Shown: piece after piece, positions 1-13,261 of the stretch
Layout of the letters: every line of letters begins with the position of its first letter
Position numbering within the stretch: the stretch's first letter is position 1
Source: Larus michahellis
Taxonomy: Eukaryota; Chordata; Aves; Charadriiformes; Laridae
Assembly: GCF_964199755.1 (NCBI RefSeq)
Contig: NC_133897.1
Coordinates: 135,226,125-135,290,124, forward strand
Direction: 5' to 3'
DNA: 64,000 nucleotides
Position numbers and translations under genes: made by a program
The notes under the pieces: generated by a model
Databases searched by the model: none
Told to the model about the DNA's origin: nothing
What the model saw: the letters and a program-made list of their open reading frames with translations, nothing else

Positions 1-859
1 CGTAAGGTTATTGTAAAGCACTTATACACTTTATTATATATGCTATCACCTGGATATCATATGTACATCCATTTACCAGTGGTTATTGCCAGTGAGTAGT
101 ATAATTCATGGAGTCTTCTTTTGAACCTGTGAACATGCTGGTCTGAGCTCTGACTCTGTTCTCACTAATCCAGCAGTAAAATAAGGGAAAGCAATAAATA
201 TTCCAATTTCAAATATTATTTGGTAAGCTGTCCTAGTTTTAAATGTAATATGTTTATGGACTACCCATTTAAAATCTGTGCTTTTTTAAGAGGCTCTTAA
301 AATGCAACCTCCATAACGATCTATCAACCCTAGGAAGTACCTGTTGTTCTATATTATATGGGGAATGTGATTTGGATGTGTGTTCTGCTCTTCTACTACA
401 TAATATGTTTAAATATTATGTGTTGGCTTATGTCTGTTCCAGCACTGAAGGTGGTAAAACTCCCACGCTAATTGCTTTTGAAAGGCTTCCTCTATAACCT
501 TACTATGGATTGCCCTTTTTCAGGAGCTTACTCTTTTTTTTACTATCATTATTCTTGTTCTCAATATGATTTTACTATAATTTGATGCTGGAACTACACA
601 GGTTTATGCCTCCAAAGACTCACAAAAGGAAGGTATATGACAGTCGGCCTTTCTAGATTGCGGCATTGGAGTCACATGGAGTGTGAAGGAACCAGGACCA
701 CTAGAGAGAGCTCTCGTAACAAAACGCTGCTCCCCCATGGAGATCCCTGTAATCAGTCCAGGCACTTAATTGAGCTCCGGCTAGATCTTGCCACTTACCT
801 GCAGCCAGATCCCAAGTTATATATAGCTTTATACAAGGCTTAATCCTGAGCTGGCATAA
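1..859. other. Intergenic, no gene seen
   Basis: AT-rich sequence without a recognisable exon, RNA gene or clear repeat. The short open frames here have no family resemblance and no consistent coding character. The last 200 bases run into the old CR1 relic that begins near 860, so its true left edge could lie slightly further left. Confidence 0.5.
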
Positions 860-1665
860 AGCAGACAAGAAGATTATAGACCCATGACCTATTAGCAGTC
901 TGGATTTATGAAGTGAAAACTGTGCAGTACAAATGTTGACTATTTTTTGTGGAACAGCTACAAAAGCAATTGAGAAAGGAAAGAGGATATCATCTGGGTT
1001 TTGGTATAGCATTGAATACAATGTCTTGATGAAATCTTACTTTTCAAATGAGTTCAAATTGGCTTGGATCTGAGCTCCGTCACATGGAATGAAAATTGGC
1101 ATATAGCACACAAATATAACATGATAATAAACAACAACATATAGTCAGCTGTATAAGCTGACGATAGGGGTGCCACAGGCCTCTGTTTAAGGTGTTGTCT
1201 CCTTTAAAAGTCACATAAATGATCTGGAATTGAAACGCAAGAATGGTAATGAAATTCACAGATGATGTTAAATTGCAGGTTGTGCCAGCAGCAGTCGAGA
1301 CCGGCAAATAATAGAGGGTCTCAGAAAAAAATAGAAACATCGGCCGAGAATAACAAAATGAGAGTCAACTTGGAAAACTGCAAATACATCTGGGGAAAAT
1401 TAATTCAAAACAGATACTCAACAAGAAGGCTAAATCTGGAAAGCAATGATACTGAAGTATATACCTGAGGTGACAGAGAATGATGAGTGAGATAATGTGT
1501 AAGTCTGCAGTGTAACAAAAACGATGGGATTTGGAGCAGCCAATACAAAACTTCTCTTCCCCACAAGGTTGAAGGGATGGCATCTGGAATATTCTGGTTA
1601 CTCCTAGACATTTCACAGTCACAAAATGCAAAGCAGAACCTTGATTTTAAAGGGTGATCCAATGT
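860..1665 (+). mobile_element. Ancient CR1-like LINE relic, reverse-transcriptase region
   Basis: The sequence follows the ORF2 order of old amniote CR1/L3-type LINEs. First comes a degraded block resembling 'ACAGACCCATAACCT' near 865-890. Next is the segment that precedes the catalytic motif ('GGGGTGCCACAGG' near 1168-1180, then 'AATGATCTGGAA' near 1216). A frame reading M-K-F-T-D-D-V-K-L near 1250-1276 corresponds to the RT catalytic FADD motif with A replaced by T. Downstream, 'CTGGAAAGCAATGATACTGAAG' (about 1436-1457) matches the thumb-side region of such elements. Many indels and stops mark it as non-functional. The family call comes from remembered consensus structure; the exact subfamily and both edges are uncertain. 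Confidence 0.6.
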
Positions 1666-4600
1666 CCATTTAGAAGTTGTGTCCAGTCCAGTAAAATTAT
1701 CTCATTTTCCTTTATATTCTAGGGAAACAAAAAAAGAGAAAGGAGACAGAAAGCAGGTGACCTATAGCACAGTTCGTTCCATTTGTATTAAAACCTACCT
1801 GCTAAGGGATAAACGTGCATCCCTCTGTGACTGCAGAACTTGAACGCTGAGATGATGAACTGCCTACTTCGAGTAAATGTAATTATATTTACTTTATTGT
1901 ACCCTCTCCAGCCCCTTGTGTCAGGGCTGCTCGTGTATTTACATTGCTGGATAAAATGTCAGAAGTAATTCAGGTGTAAACAGCTTCATATCAGATCTTG
2001 CTTCTGAATGCCAGCAGGTACCTTATCCCTGAGATCTTGTTGGCCTCATTAACACTTGCACTCCCAGGTGCCCAGCGGTCTAGCTACAACAGAAGTCCAC
2101 TACTTTTCCTCATTCCAATCAAATGGCATGATTTTTGGATGTAGCAAATAGGAATTTGAATTTGAATCTGGTCAGACTGACAAAGCTGCAGAAACCAGGT
2201 CTCCATTTTCAGTGTACATTATGCAGCCAAAGGTCCTACTATTGCCTGTGTTCTTGAATGGAAGATGTTGGCACTGTGGTACTGCCATCATAGCTAATGG
2301 AGTGAGCATCCTTCCCAGCAGCCTTGGGTAGAGATTAAGACTGGTTTCAGTTCATCTGGCTGTAGCTGTCTACCATGCAGGCATCAAACACGTGAGACAC
2401 TGTCCTGGTACCTAAAGCTAGATAAGATGAATCCGACCTCGACTGTTTTACCAATGCATTTTTACATCAAGCAAAAGCATGGATGTATGCCAGTGCCTAG
2501 TTCCTTAAGGCAGTTTTGTATGGGCACAGAAGCCTTGGTAGTCTTAGCACTTGAGATTTAAGTCGGAGTTGATAAATGAGATATGTACATAGATGTTCAC
2601 TGTAGCATTGACTTCCTGGATTATTGTTGTAGACTTTGGTGCCTATATTCCGTATAAATATAGTGCATTGGGTGCCCAAAACGTATTGGATCTGGATCCT
2701 GTCCAAAACTCTTACTGCTCCAGTGAATGATGTGTTAACCCAGATTTCAGACTGGTTTTTGCTACCAAGGAACAGAATAAACCTTGGTTAATTAGAGCAA
2801 ACACATCAAGCTAAGCATGCACAGCAGAGGGAAGGAAAACCACTTGAAAACTATTTTCTCTTGCACTTCATCTGAATTGTTAAATGAGCAGAAGTAGTCT
2901 TTTCAAGTTGATTTCAGAACCATCTGTACTCTGTATTTTCATATTTCTATGAAGCAAAATTAAAAAATAATATTCTTCCTGAAAATCATTTTGATTTTCA
3001 TATGTATGTGCTTTGAAAATATCTTCAATACTTAACAATCTATTCCTTTTTTTGGTCTTCTTTCCACTGGGTAACCAAATGCTTCTATACTTGGATTCAC
3101 TGGATTTTTAAAAATCTGCCAAGACATACAGATCCATCCCTGATGGCAAACAACTCATGATATTGGTGTATTTTCCTTTAATTTTTTTCTTGAGAATATT
3201 CTACCTGCTTACTCTGAAATGACGATAGTTAATCAAAACATCTAGTATATTACCATTGTTATGAATGTAGCTGGCCATGTAGCTGCACCAGACTGCAGCA
3301 TTGACTTCCAAGTCTAGCTGAACTTGATTCTGTTTAAGTTAGCCAAAAGTAAGACTCGACGAGCTCTTTTGGCACAAAAGACCCATAGTATGTAGCAGAT
3401 TAACTATCAGCATGTTTCTGGGTTAATTAAAATCCCAACAAACCCTTCACATTTCCTGAACGGGAAACTTTTGAGTTAAATCTTAATTCTGACAGAAATT
3501 AAAATTTTTCAGTTTGAGAGCTTTTAAACTTTTGTAGTTTGCAACCATGAAGATGGACAGGGAGCACATAAGGTAAGTGCTTTCATCTGGATGGCAAAGC
3601 TATTTGTGAATTCTGCAAATTTCTTTCCTTCTAACACTGCCATTCCTGACCTTTTCAAGTAGTGCAGAGGGTGGCCAAACCAAAAGTTACTAGCAAATTT
3701 TATTAGAAAGCGTTTTCTCTTCATGTGCTGTTTCAAAGCTCATAATACTTTAAGTATTCTTGAATAGCAGCTCTTTTATTTTTATATTGTTTACCTCTTA
3801 CTGATTCAGAGACCAAGTGCCCAGCACTGAGAGCAGAATACTGAATGAATCCCTTGTCTCTGATGTAGAATTCATTGCTGCTAGAGATTTTAACAGAAAC
3901 TTTGTTGCCTGTCTTTTTCTCCTTGTATTGTGCTCTTAAGTTTCTCATAGAATAGCTGATAAGATATCCATTGCAGAACTTCTCTCCTTTCATACAACAC
4001 CATGAAATACGGGTATGTAAAAAGATTACTAGTAGGAACATCATAATTTCTGGGAAAAAAAAAACAAGACACAAAAACAGCACTCTACTCTGGGTTAATT
4101 TTACAAAGAAATCTATTCCAGTGAAGAACTCCCTTCTACACATGCCTGAAAAAAAAAAGGTGATTTTTTTTTTTTTTAACTATTAAATATTGTTCAAAAC
4201 TAATAGGACTCACAGAGTCCTAAATAAAAGTCAAATGTAGATTTTGTCTTGAGGAACCTAAATAAATTGATATTTTGTGCCTTAAGTGGTGATGAAAATT
4301 GCTATCTTGAAAATGTTTATGGTTTGTTTCAGAGCAAAATTATCTGCTTTCACTTCTGCAGCCTGTTCCTTTTCTTTTACATTGACACATCCTTCAACTT
4401 TATACATGCTGTATCAGATAAAACCATATGCCAATATGTGGTAATGATTATGCAATAATCTTATATTTTCAGCACTAAATAGAAGCTTTCACATTAATTA
4501 CAGTCAAAATGACAAACAATTAAGTAGCAATTCTGTGAAAACTGAAAAATAATAAACTGCCCAGCTTTATGCAGAACTATATTAGCAGATGCCACCTTTA

Positions 4601-5729
4601 TTTCCCAGACGTTTCTAGGCTGGAAAAAAACACAGTCTATTAATGGCTATCTACTCCTCTCCCTCATCTCATTCATGTGTAATAACAGTCAATTCTTTCA
4701 TCTAGACACATCTGGTTTTTTAATCACTAATAGCTCCACCATTTAGATCCAGTAAGACATCTTTACAATTTTTATAACTTCCTTGCTGCTTCCTAGTTAC
4801 TATAATAAATTCTTGATCTTATCACTTCTCCTCTAGTTGTAAAAAACAGAAGTTTTAATTCCACAGGCTGAATTACAGGATAAAGCCCTGCATTCTGAGT
4901 TACTCTGAGTCCTTTTGTTTTGCCTTCTGAGAGCTGCTTTTGTAATATTAAATTCTATTTCTGTTATCTTATGAAGCTATTAAATGGGATCTGGAAAAAT
5001 GGCATTTTAGATTTTTAAAATGGGATGTCTCACATGTGCCTCTAAAAGCAACTTTTTGGGTTGTGTAGTCCAGGTGGAGTAAGTGCTCAATAGGCTACTC
5101 TATAGTGGACAATAAAATGAGCTAAGGTCCATTCTCTGTCCCAAAGGACGAGTGGCATGGCACAGCTTCCATCCATGTGGCCAGCCTCTCTTCCCCCAAA
5201 GCAGGGTGTTTTTTTCCACACCGCATGTTGGCTACAGTCGCAGGTTTGTGCTGCCCTCTACATCGTGTCTGTGCTTTGTCTGTGTGAGATGTATTTGCCA
5301 TAAACCAAACTAAGCGTGGGAGAACGCAAAAAACTGAACTGTGTGGATGAATTCTGGTCAGTGTTCAAGCCTGTGCCTGGGTTGTCTTTAATGTATTAAT
5401 GTAGATGTAATCAGCTGCAGGATATTCCTGATTAGACAGATATTGTTACTGAGACTGATGGTCAGTGCAATCATGTCATTTAGAAAGGGGGACCAAATAA
5501 TCATGTAGGAAAAAGCCCTTCTACTTAAATTACAAGTGTAGGGTAGATTGTAAGGCATTCCCGACTAAAATATATCTTGAAGTCAGACTTGGGAAGCTAA
5601 ATTAGTCATGGGTAAGCATTGTTATATAATGAAAACAAAGGTGTCAGGACTCAGGGTTTTGTAGGACTCAGTGCTACAAAAATGCAAACCTTTTTTGGAA
5701 ATATAAACACATTCCAGGATGTACCCTTC
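1666..5729. other. Intergenic, no gene seen
   Basis: Unique-looking AT-rich sequence with short A and T runs (for example near 4050-4180). No splice-bounded coding segment, RNA gene or identifiable repeat was found. The open frames around 3.5-4.2 kb are short, overlap on both strands and lack any recognisable domain. It ends at the 5-bp target duplication of the ERVL-like LTR. Confidence 0.5.
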
Positions 5730-6316
5730 TGTTGTGGTTTAACCCTGTAGGGCAGCTCAGCCTCACGCAGCAACTCGTTCACTCCCCTCCAGTGAAATGG
5801 AAGAAAGAATCAGAAGGGTAAAAGTGAGAAAAACCGTGGGTTGAGACAGAGACAGTTTAATAGGTAAAGCAAAAGCTGCATGCACAAGCAAAACAAAATC
5901 AGGAATTCAGTCATTACTTCCCAGGTGTTCAGGCATCTGCAGGAAAGCAGGGCTTCATCACACATAACAGTGACTTGGGAAGCCAGATGTTATAACTCTG
6001 AATGTCACCCACCTCCTCCTTCTTTACCCCAGCTTTTATTGCTGAGCATGATGTCTTGTGGTACAGGATGCCACTTTGGTCAGCTGGGGTCAGCTGTCCC
6101 AGCTGCGTCCCCTCCCAAATTCTTGTGCACCCCCAGCCTAGTCGCTGGTGGGGTAGTGTGAGAAGCAGAAAGGGCCTTGATGCTGTGCAAGCACTGCTCA
6201 GAAATAACTAAAAACATCTGTGTGTTATCAACACTATTTTCATCATAAATCCAAAACATAGCACCATACAAGCTACTATGAAAAAAATTAACTTTATCCC
6301 AGCCAAAACCAGTACA
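5730..6316 (-). mobile_element. Solo LTR of an avian ERVL-like endogenous retrovirus
   Basis: This is a 587-bp unit bounded by TG...CA. It is flanked by the identical 5-bp duplication CCTTC at 5725-5729 and 6317-6321, so both edges are set directly by the sequence. A 5-bp duplication is typical of ERVL-type insertions. Read on the minus strand it begins TGTACTGGTTTTGGCTGGGA and ends in GGTTAAACCACAACA, which I recognise as a common avian LTR family. On that strand there is a TATA-like CAATAAAA (6034-6041) and an ATTAAA poly(A)-type signal (5856-5861). No internal gag, pol or env sequence adjoins it, so it is a solo LTR left by recombination between two LTRs. Short open frames inside are fortuitous. 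Confidence 0.88.
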
Positions 6317-6383
6317 CCTTCCTTGTCCCAGGGCTGTGGTTTTATGTTTGTCATAAACTTAATGTGATTAATGCATGAACACA

Positions 6384-6762
6384 TGTCATTTTAGTCGGGA
6401 CGGACAAACAAGAAGACTCTCCCTGAAGAGTGAAGTTAAGCTCTCCCTTTATTACAAACTTGGCTTTCTTATATATCTAATCTTTTGTTCATGCTCCGTT
6501 CACACATTCTTTCTATGCTTTCAATTGGTTAGGTTACATAGCACACGCGCTCATAGCTACAATACGATTGGTTATTGAAATCCTGTTCACATTGCTCAAA
6601 ATCTGGCTTTCTCACAGCCTAACTCTCCTTGTTCTCTGAAGCGATCTTCTTCTTTCTCCTTTTTGTTACATTGTCCTTACATGACGCAACTCGCGGCCTT
6701 CTTATGGGTACACTGCAATCTCTTCTGTCAAAGAGTCTATGGACCCGCCGTATCCCCCAACA
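6384..6762 (-). mobile_element. Solo LTR of an ERVK-like (alpha/beta-retroviral) element
   Basis: This is a 379-bp unit with TG...CA ends, flanked by the perfect 6-bp duplication AACACA at 6378-6383 and 6763-6768, as expected for ERVK-type integration. Minus-strand reading starts TGTTGGGGGATACGGCGG. It carries CCAAT-type boxes (complements near 6521-6528 and 6564-6570), a TATA box TATATAAG (complement of 6468-6475) and an AATAAA poly(A) signal (complement of 6448-6453). These are in U3-R-U5 order with a compact R region. No viral coding sequence lies beside it. It sits only 67 bases from the ERVL-like LTR and in the same orientation, but the two have different duplications and unrelated sequence, so they are independent insertions. 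Confidence 0.85.
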
Positions 6763-9700
6763 AACACAAACCAGAAGTAAAAGATGTATTTGTTTCATTA
6801 GTGCTTTCAATTTGTATAAGCCAACACGTTTTGCTATTTTTCATTTATTTACTTCTTTGTGTGATTAATATAGTCCTGAGGCTGGAGCAATGCAATGACA
6901 TTTGCAGAAGTGGGAAAATGGAAGTTCTCATTGGACTAATCACATTTTTGCCAAAGTTTCTGGTTGTGCGACTTCAGGCTCAATTATATAATCATAACAC
7001 ATAACATGAAGGTATATGAATACCTGGAATAAAGGCCCCGGTCCCTAAAGGTGAAATCCGTAATTCAGTGGGTTTTTTAAGGTCAATGTTCCCATGTAAG
7101 AAAACTGGAAAGGTATGCTAATATTTGATGCAAACCCCATAAATATTCCAGTTTGTAAATGTATTATTTTGAGTATAGTAATTATACTCACTCCTGTGAT
7201 TAGGTATGGTTTGAGTTGACGTGATATCTTACTACTAAAATAAGTATAGAACTTGGAGAGACAGCATACAAGAGAATTTGTACCTGAAAGCCCCATTAAT
7301 CACAGAGTATTTAGTTATGTTTACTATAATGCCCCAATGCCGTTTCCCGATCTACAGGTCTGGAAGTCAGTTGCACCGTAGGTGAGAATGTAGCTCAAAT
7401 AGGAGGCAGAGGAATTCTGTTTCCGTCTCGAGTATAACCAGGATGTAGAACTGAAGACAATATGTATCTGAAAACCAAGTGACAAACGCATGCATGAAGC
7501 CTAGATCCAACAACAAAAAAACCAAACCCAACCCTAAACAAACAAAAACCAGCCCAAATTTAAAAAAAAAAAAAAAATGAAAAAATGCAAACTTTTGGGA
7601 TATAGCTCTTCCCTGGTTCCCTGAAACAATCATGAATAGAACTGTGCCATGATTATTTGAAGCTGGATATGGTCATATATTATTGATATTTTTCCACTCA
7701 GTTTGTTATGATTTCTGTCTTATTTAATCAACTGTCATATAATCAACTTCATCATACATTTAAGAAAAGCCCAAAAAACCAAATAAATGCTTTTCCCCCC
7801 ACAAATTTATCATTTTGGATGAGTTGTATTAAAAAATGTTGAATATAATCAGTGCACTAATATTTTTTCTTTTTCTACTAAACTTCTACATAGGATAGCC
7901 AAATAAGATTAACATGAAGATGTTAGATATTTAAAGATCCTACTGAAGTATTTTTCAGAGATGGGATACGGTCTTATCGCTTTTCGAAAACACTTGCCTG
8001 CACATAACAGTGGATGACCGATCACTAAAAGTTAATTGATACTGGATTGTTGAGAGCTCCAGAGAGTACCCAGAATTTATCATGGTGTGGTGGGAAACCT
8101 TGTTAACTGCAAAGTCAGTGGATGGGAGTCCAAAGTGGAATGGCAGCAAAAATGTGAAACAATTATTATCAACCTTATACATTAAAATTTTTAACTGGTG
8201 AAGGCTGAACTCATTTGCTCGCCTCGGAGAGACTGGAAGGGAATTATTCTAAGTGTGTATTTGGGGAGGAGGAAAAACAGGATGGAAGGGAAAGACACTG
8301 AGCACCCTGCATTTTAACTTGCCTCTCTCTTTCACAAAATCATAAACTGTAACTCCAAAACAGACCCCTTGGTTGTATAATGTCACCTTCTGTACATTAC
8401 AAAATACAAAGTTCTCTGTTACCCTGTGTTCTCCTGTAAACTGTGTTTTGTTAAAATATATCTCCTAAACCAGTATTTGAATACACCAAAGGATGCACAA
8501 TTCTCCATTTTCTTTGCTTATTCATTGTCACTTTTTAAAAAAAGTGCTTTATTGCCAATTGAACATCTCTTACAAAAAGACTTCAAATAGCTTATGCTGA
8601 TATAGCTATCCTGTGAGATTGTCAGGTAAAAAGTGTCTAAGAACTATGCAACGTTACAGTTTTTACAACTCATTTTATTTTTTCCTACAATCTCCGTGTA
8701 GAAGACATTTAAGAGTATAAACGGGAAGCTTTGCTCCATCTCCTTCTACCCTAGAAAAAATCCAGCTCAAATTCCCTCTACTACAGCCTTGGGATGAAAG
8801 TCCAAGTCATTTGTTATTTTGTCTGAGCATGACTGTCTGTGTCTAGTTAGCTACCACAAAAGCTTCCAGCAAATTCTGCATAAGGTAGGAAGCAAGAAGG
8901 GGAAAAAAAAAAATCTAAAAAAAATCTGTAAAACAAGGGTGGAAGAATTTGAGAAGAAAAAGTATCGTATAAGAGGTAAGGTAGTTCCTAAGAAAAGCAG
9001 CCAGCCAAACTGTAGTAGAGATCTTTTAACTTGAGGTCAGTCAGAAAGGTTGGGGAAAATGGGAAAAACCTAAACTCAAATCAAGACCTCCAAATTGGTC
9101 TGCACACTGGTACTGCTTCTCTCGATGCAGAGGATAATAAAAGAAAACCTCCTGCAGCAGTGGGCAGAATTTTTATTTGTAAACTACACAACTATTTCAA
9201 TTTTGGTCAGAAGTAATTTGAGTAGCATAGCATTTAAAATTAATAGGGTTTTATAGTAATTAGTGGTAAGATCCTTACACAAATGCATTTATCCTTGCTG
9301 TTTACAAAATAAACAGTGATGCTCTTACGCAGGGACGGGAGATTAAAGGAAATGCAGACGAGGCTTTGGAGGATTCCTTTCTACTGCAGTTACATTGAGT
9401 TTCTCTGGGCAACACCCATTTAGCTATGTAATACTCTTCGTTTCGGTGGCTGTTAGCATGAGTTTAAGGCATGGTAATGTAAGAGAATTCTCATCTTGCA
9501 TCGCTGGACTTTTTCAGAGCTTTGTGTAAAGTAGTCATTAAGAAGTAGCAGAGTTTGACTCTTAGGTTTAAGAACCCCTGAAATATAGATTTATAGTTTG
9601 ATCCTTTGAGAGGTGGTTTAAAGTATTATAGGAATATTTAGATCTGTCCTGGTGGCTTTCCATATTTTTTCTGCCTTCTCACTGGAATAATTATCAGAAA

Positions 9701-12700
9701 AATCAACAAAAGTCTGGATAGCTTGTGTCAGAAAAGACAGATTGGAAGGGAGCAGCTATGGGAATTCTCATCCTCTCATCTGCACTTTCTCCATTATTTC
9801 TGGCTTATGCTTATATGGTTTGCGTACTTCTTGCTACTCAGAGGACAGGTTGTAGACATCTTTAACACCATGCTTATTTATATAAAGTGTCTTTCGCTAC
9901 CACATTATTATCAATCATTTACAGGGACTATTACTTAATTTTAACTTATTTTTAAGTTGTTTTTTTTTCCACACATGTGGTAAGAATTACTAAGACATAA
10001 GTGTAAATTGCTATAAAATTCTTGTTAGAAATCTTCTTCAGAAAAGCTCCAGACTCTACTGAAAAGCTTTTCCCCCCTTTTTTATTTGGCTAGAATGGGA
10101 GCTACGTTTCATTTAGTGTAAGTCATTCTCACTCAACTGCTCAACACTTTGGGGTCAGAAGTTTGCAGATTTTGTGTATAGTGCCCTGAAAATAGTTTTT
10201 AATGCTCATTTAATTTAAAAAAAAAAAAAAAGAAGAAGGGGCTATGGAAGCCTGTAGATTGTGTTTGCAGCAAATGGCTAATCCAGAAGCTTCTGTGAGT
10301 AAAGAGGGAGAGTCACAAAAGTATCCTGCATGTTGAATGGATCTAGTAGGGATTCTGCAAGTAGTTAGAATTTGTATTACTACAAACATGAAAAAGACCA
10401 ATTAAAGCCTTAATGTAAAATTAATGTAAATGTATTGATTAAGAAAAATTCTTACAAAATTAATGAATGTGCTTCATAATTATTTCTCTTTTATTTTGTA
10501 AAGAAATTTCTTAAAAAACATAGCTCCTCATCTGGACTAAAAAAACATCCCCTCTGTGATATGATTTCCAGTTAGTCCATATAAGTCATACCTAGTTTTG
10601 GAAAGAGTACATCTTATTTGCACTGGGTTTCCATTGCTACTAAATACACCCCTTTGTTTCAAAGTTTGATGCTGAAATTCAACACTAAAAGCACTCCACA
10701 GACAATGCAAGGAGTTCCATTTCTGCCTAAGACTTTGACTTTCCATGACAACAGCCGCCCTCAAAACCAGGAGTGAGCTGTCAACCGTAAAAGTGAAATT
10801 AGACATTACAATAGCAATGAACAGATTTCCAGAAGCATCTTCAGGATTTAAGAGCTATGTCTGATGGCTCAGTTACTTGCTCATTTAGAAAATCATACTC
10901 TAAACCAAAAAGTGGTGATACTTAAGAAAAAAACACTTCTTCAATGTGTTCAAACATGAGAGTGGGAGTTGTGAAAGCAAAAAAATTGGGTGTTTTCACT
11001 GATAAACTTGCATGAGAAGCAGATGATAGCCTGGAATACGCTTCAAATTATTGCATACTTCCATAACTCTGATCTGTTCTATGTGAAGTTTCTGACACTG
11101 ATTTTGCTAAATGTAAGCAGGTCAGAAGATTTGATTATCCTTTCTCAGTATAGATTTTCTGACCCATCAGCTTTTTGCATTTCTTCTGATTTGATCTTTT
11201 GTGGATGTAGATAACAAGACTTTTTTTTGCAGCATTCCATAAAAGAGGACTGTATATAGTATTATTTTCCTGCTGTCTGTTGACTACTTTACTTCCTACA
11301 TCTTTTTCATTGCCACATCTGAAAGCAGTTCCTTCTTGGTATTGTTTTCAGTAACTTCATGCTGGATGTTCTGTTATTAATCCCTAATGCACTTATTTTG
11401 GACTGTTGATTTTTTTTTCCTTCCATATTCTCCTATCCACAAAGTCATCCAACTTTTCATCAGCGACTACACTGCACTAACACACACTTCTGTCAAGAGC
11501 ATGAATGAATTAATCTTGTCCCAACAGCAATCTTTGTGAAAGTCTATACACATTTTACGTTGTCTAATATAGGTATTTGCAGTACTTTTAGATTTTTTCG
11601 CTATTTATTTTCAATAAATATTTTCTATCCTTGGTCTTCCCTTTCACCAAAATCCTTACCTCCTCTAGTAGTTCAGCAACTTCATTTCAGCTCATAATTT
11701 CCCATAGGACATTATACCATATACTTTATGCAAGCATAGTTATATTTGAGCTACAGTATTTGTTTCATTAAGAACCCAGTTTATACCAGAAAAGAAAGAT
11801 AACAGGATGGTTTAGCTTAACATAACTTTTATAAGCTCAATTCTACTTTTTAACTTGAGTGTTATTTTATTGTATTTTTGCTTTCCGCTACATTAATTGT
11901 CTATTTCCTTACAAAATATCAAGGTTTGACTTATGTGTAGCTGCCTGGGTAACATCTTTTTTCCTACCTTTCATATAGGTGCAAAATTTTCTATTCTCTA
12001 ATGTTATGCTTTCATCCACAATCTCATTCTTTTGAAATTCCTGCCCTATCTGCTAATTATCTCGAATTTTTGAAATGGGTGATTATCCAGTCATCTAATC
12101 TTGAGTGTATTAAGATGTCTGAATTCTAAATCAAGTTCCATTCTGATAACTTTTGTATCTTAATTTCTGTTATTCAGTTTACCTCTTCCATTTCATATTG
12201 AAGTAATTAGTCTTATTGAAAGCTGAGTCAAACTATTAATTTAGTACGGGGGCCATATCTGGATTATCTTTAATCTCAACCCTGGCCCTTCCTTTTTTTA
12301 TTTTATTTATTTATTCTGTTTTTATTTATATTCCCAAAGTGCCTTTCTTTCCTATTTATTTTAATATCCTTTAAAGGTCTAGCTCAGATTGACTTTTGGC
12401 TATTCTTATTTCATCCCTAGACTTCTTGACCTCTAAGAGATGATTTCTTGGCTGTTCAGTCCTTTTTTCCATTCCTTGCAGCTCTCTGCTTACTCCTAAT
12501 ATCCTTTTTGTTTATTCATCCAGTCAGGTCTGAAGCTCTTCATTGTATATTGTGGGTTTTTTTTCAAATGGAAGCATGTTCTAGATGGTTATGAACCTTT
12601 GCCTAAAGCCTTCCCCTATATACAAGTCTTGAGTTCAGTCCAGATTACTTAATTAACTGGGATTTCCCTTTTTTAATCAGATTTGTGCCATTGGAATAGA

Positions 12701-13261
12701 GGTGGTCATTTTTTTCATTTATTTTAAACTGAATCTGTCAATGATCATAGGCACAATTCTCAGAACTCCTTGCAATGTTATTTTCTTATTTTACTATTTT
12801 ATAATGTCTTCAGAGTAGGTCTGTAATATGATTCTTTGTTGTCTCAGTAATTTTGTGTAAGCTATCACATTTTTAAGGTCTCATCGTGAGTAATAGCATT
12901 TGTTTTCCGATCTATATCTGTGAAAGCAGTCTCCCACACTATTCCAGTTTATAGAGGCATTGCTCTGTAATAATATTGTAATGATTCTTCTCCATAGCCA
13001 TACTCAGTCTTGGCTTCTAAATTTCTGTGAGCTCAAGACCAGTAAAATTCCTTCTCCAACCTCCCACCCCAATCAGTAAATCCCAGTGATGGTTCACCTC
13101 TTCTGTCCTTTTTCTTATCTTTTTCTTATCTTAACAAATAGGTTTCATAAATTTCTCAAGATATCTCTTCTCATCATAAAGATCTTTTAGTTGCCACACT
13201 ATCCATATACCATTGGAACTTTCCCTTCCTCCAGCTTTCATTTCTCTTTCCTTTGTTCCCT
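6763..13261. other. Intergenic, no gene seen; T-rich strand bias at 11.2-13.2 kb
   Basis: AT-rich sequence with several poly(A) and poly(T) tracts (near 7560, 8907, 10218). No exon or RNA gene could be supported. From about 11220 to 13190 the plus strand becomes markedly T- and pyrimidine-rich, which could be a decayed antisense repeat, but I cannot assign a family. That stretch abuts the minus-strand CR1 at 13262. Confidence 0.45.
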
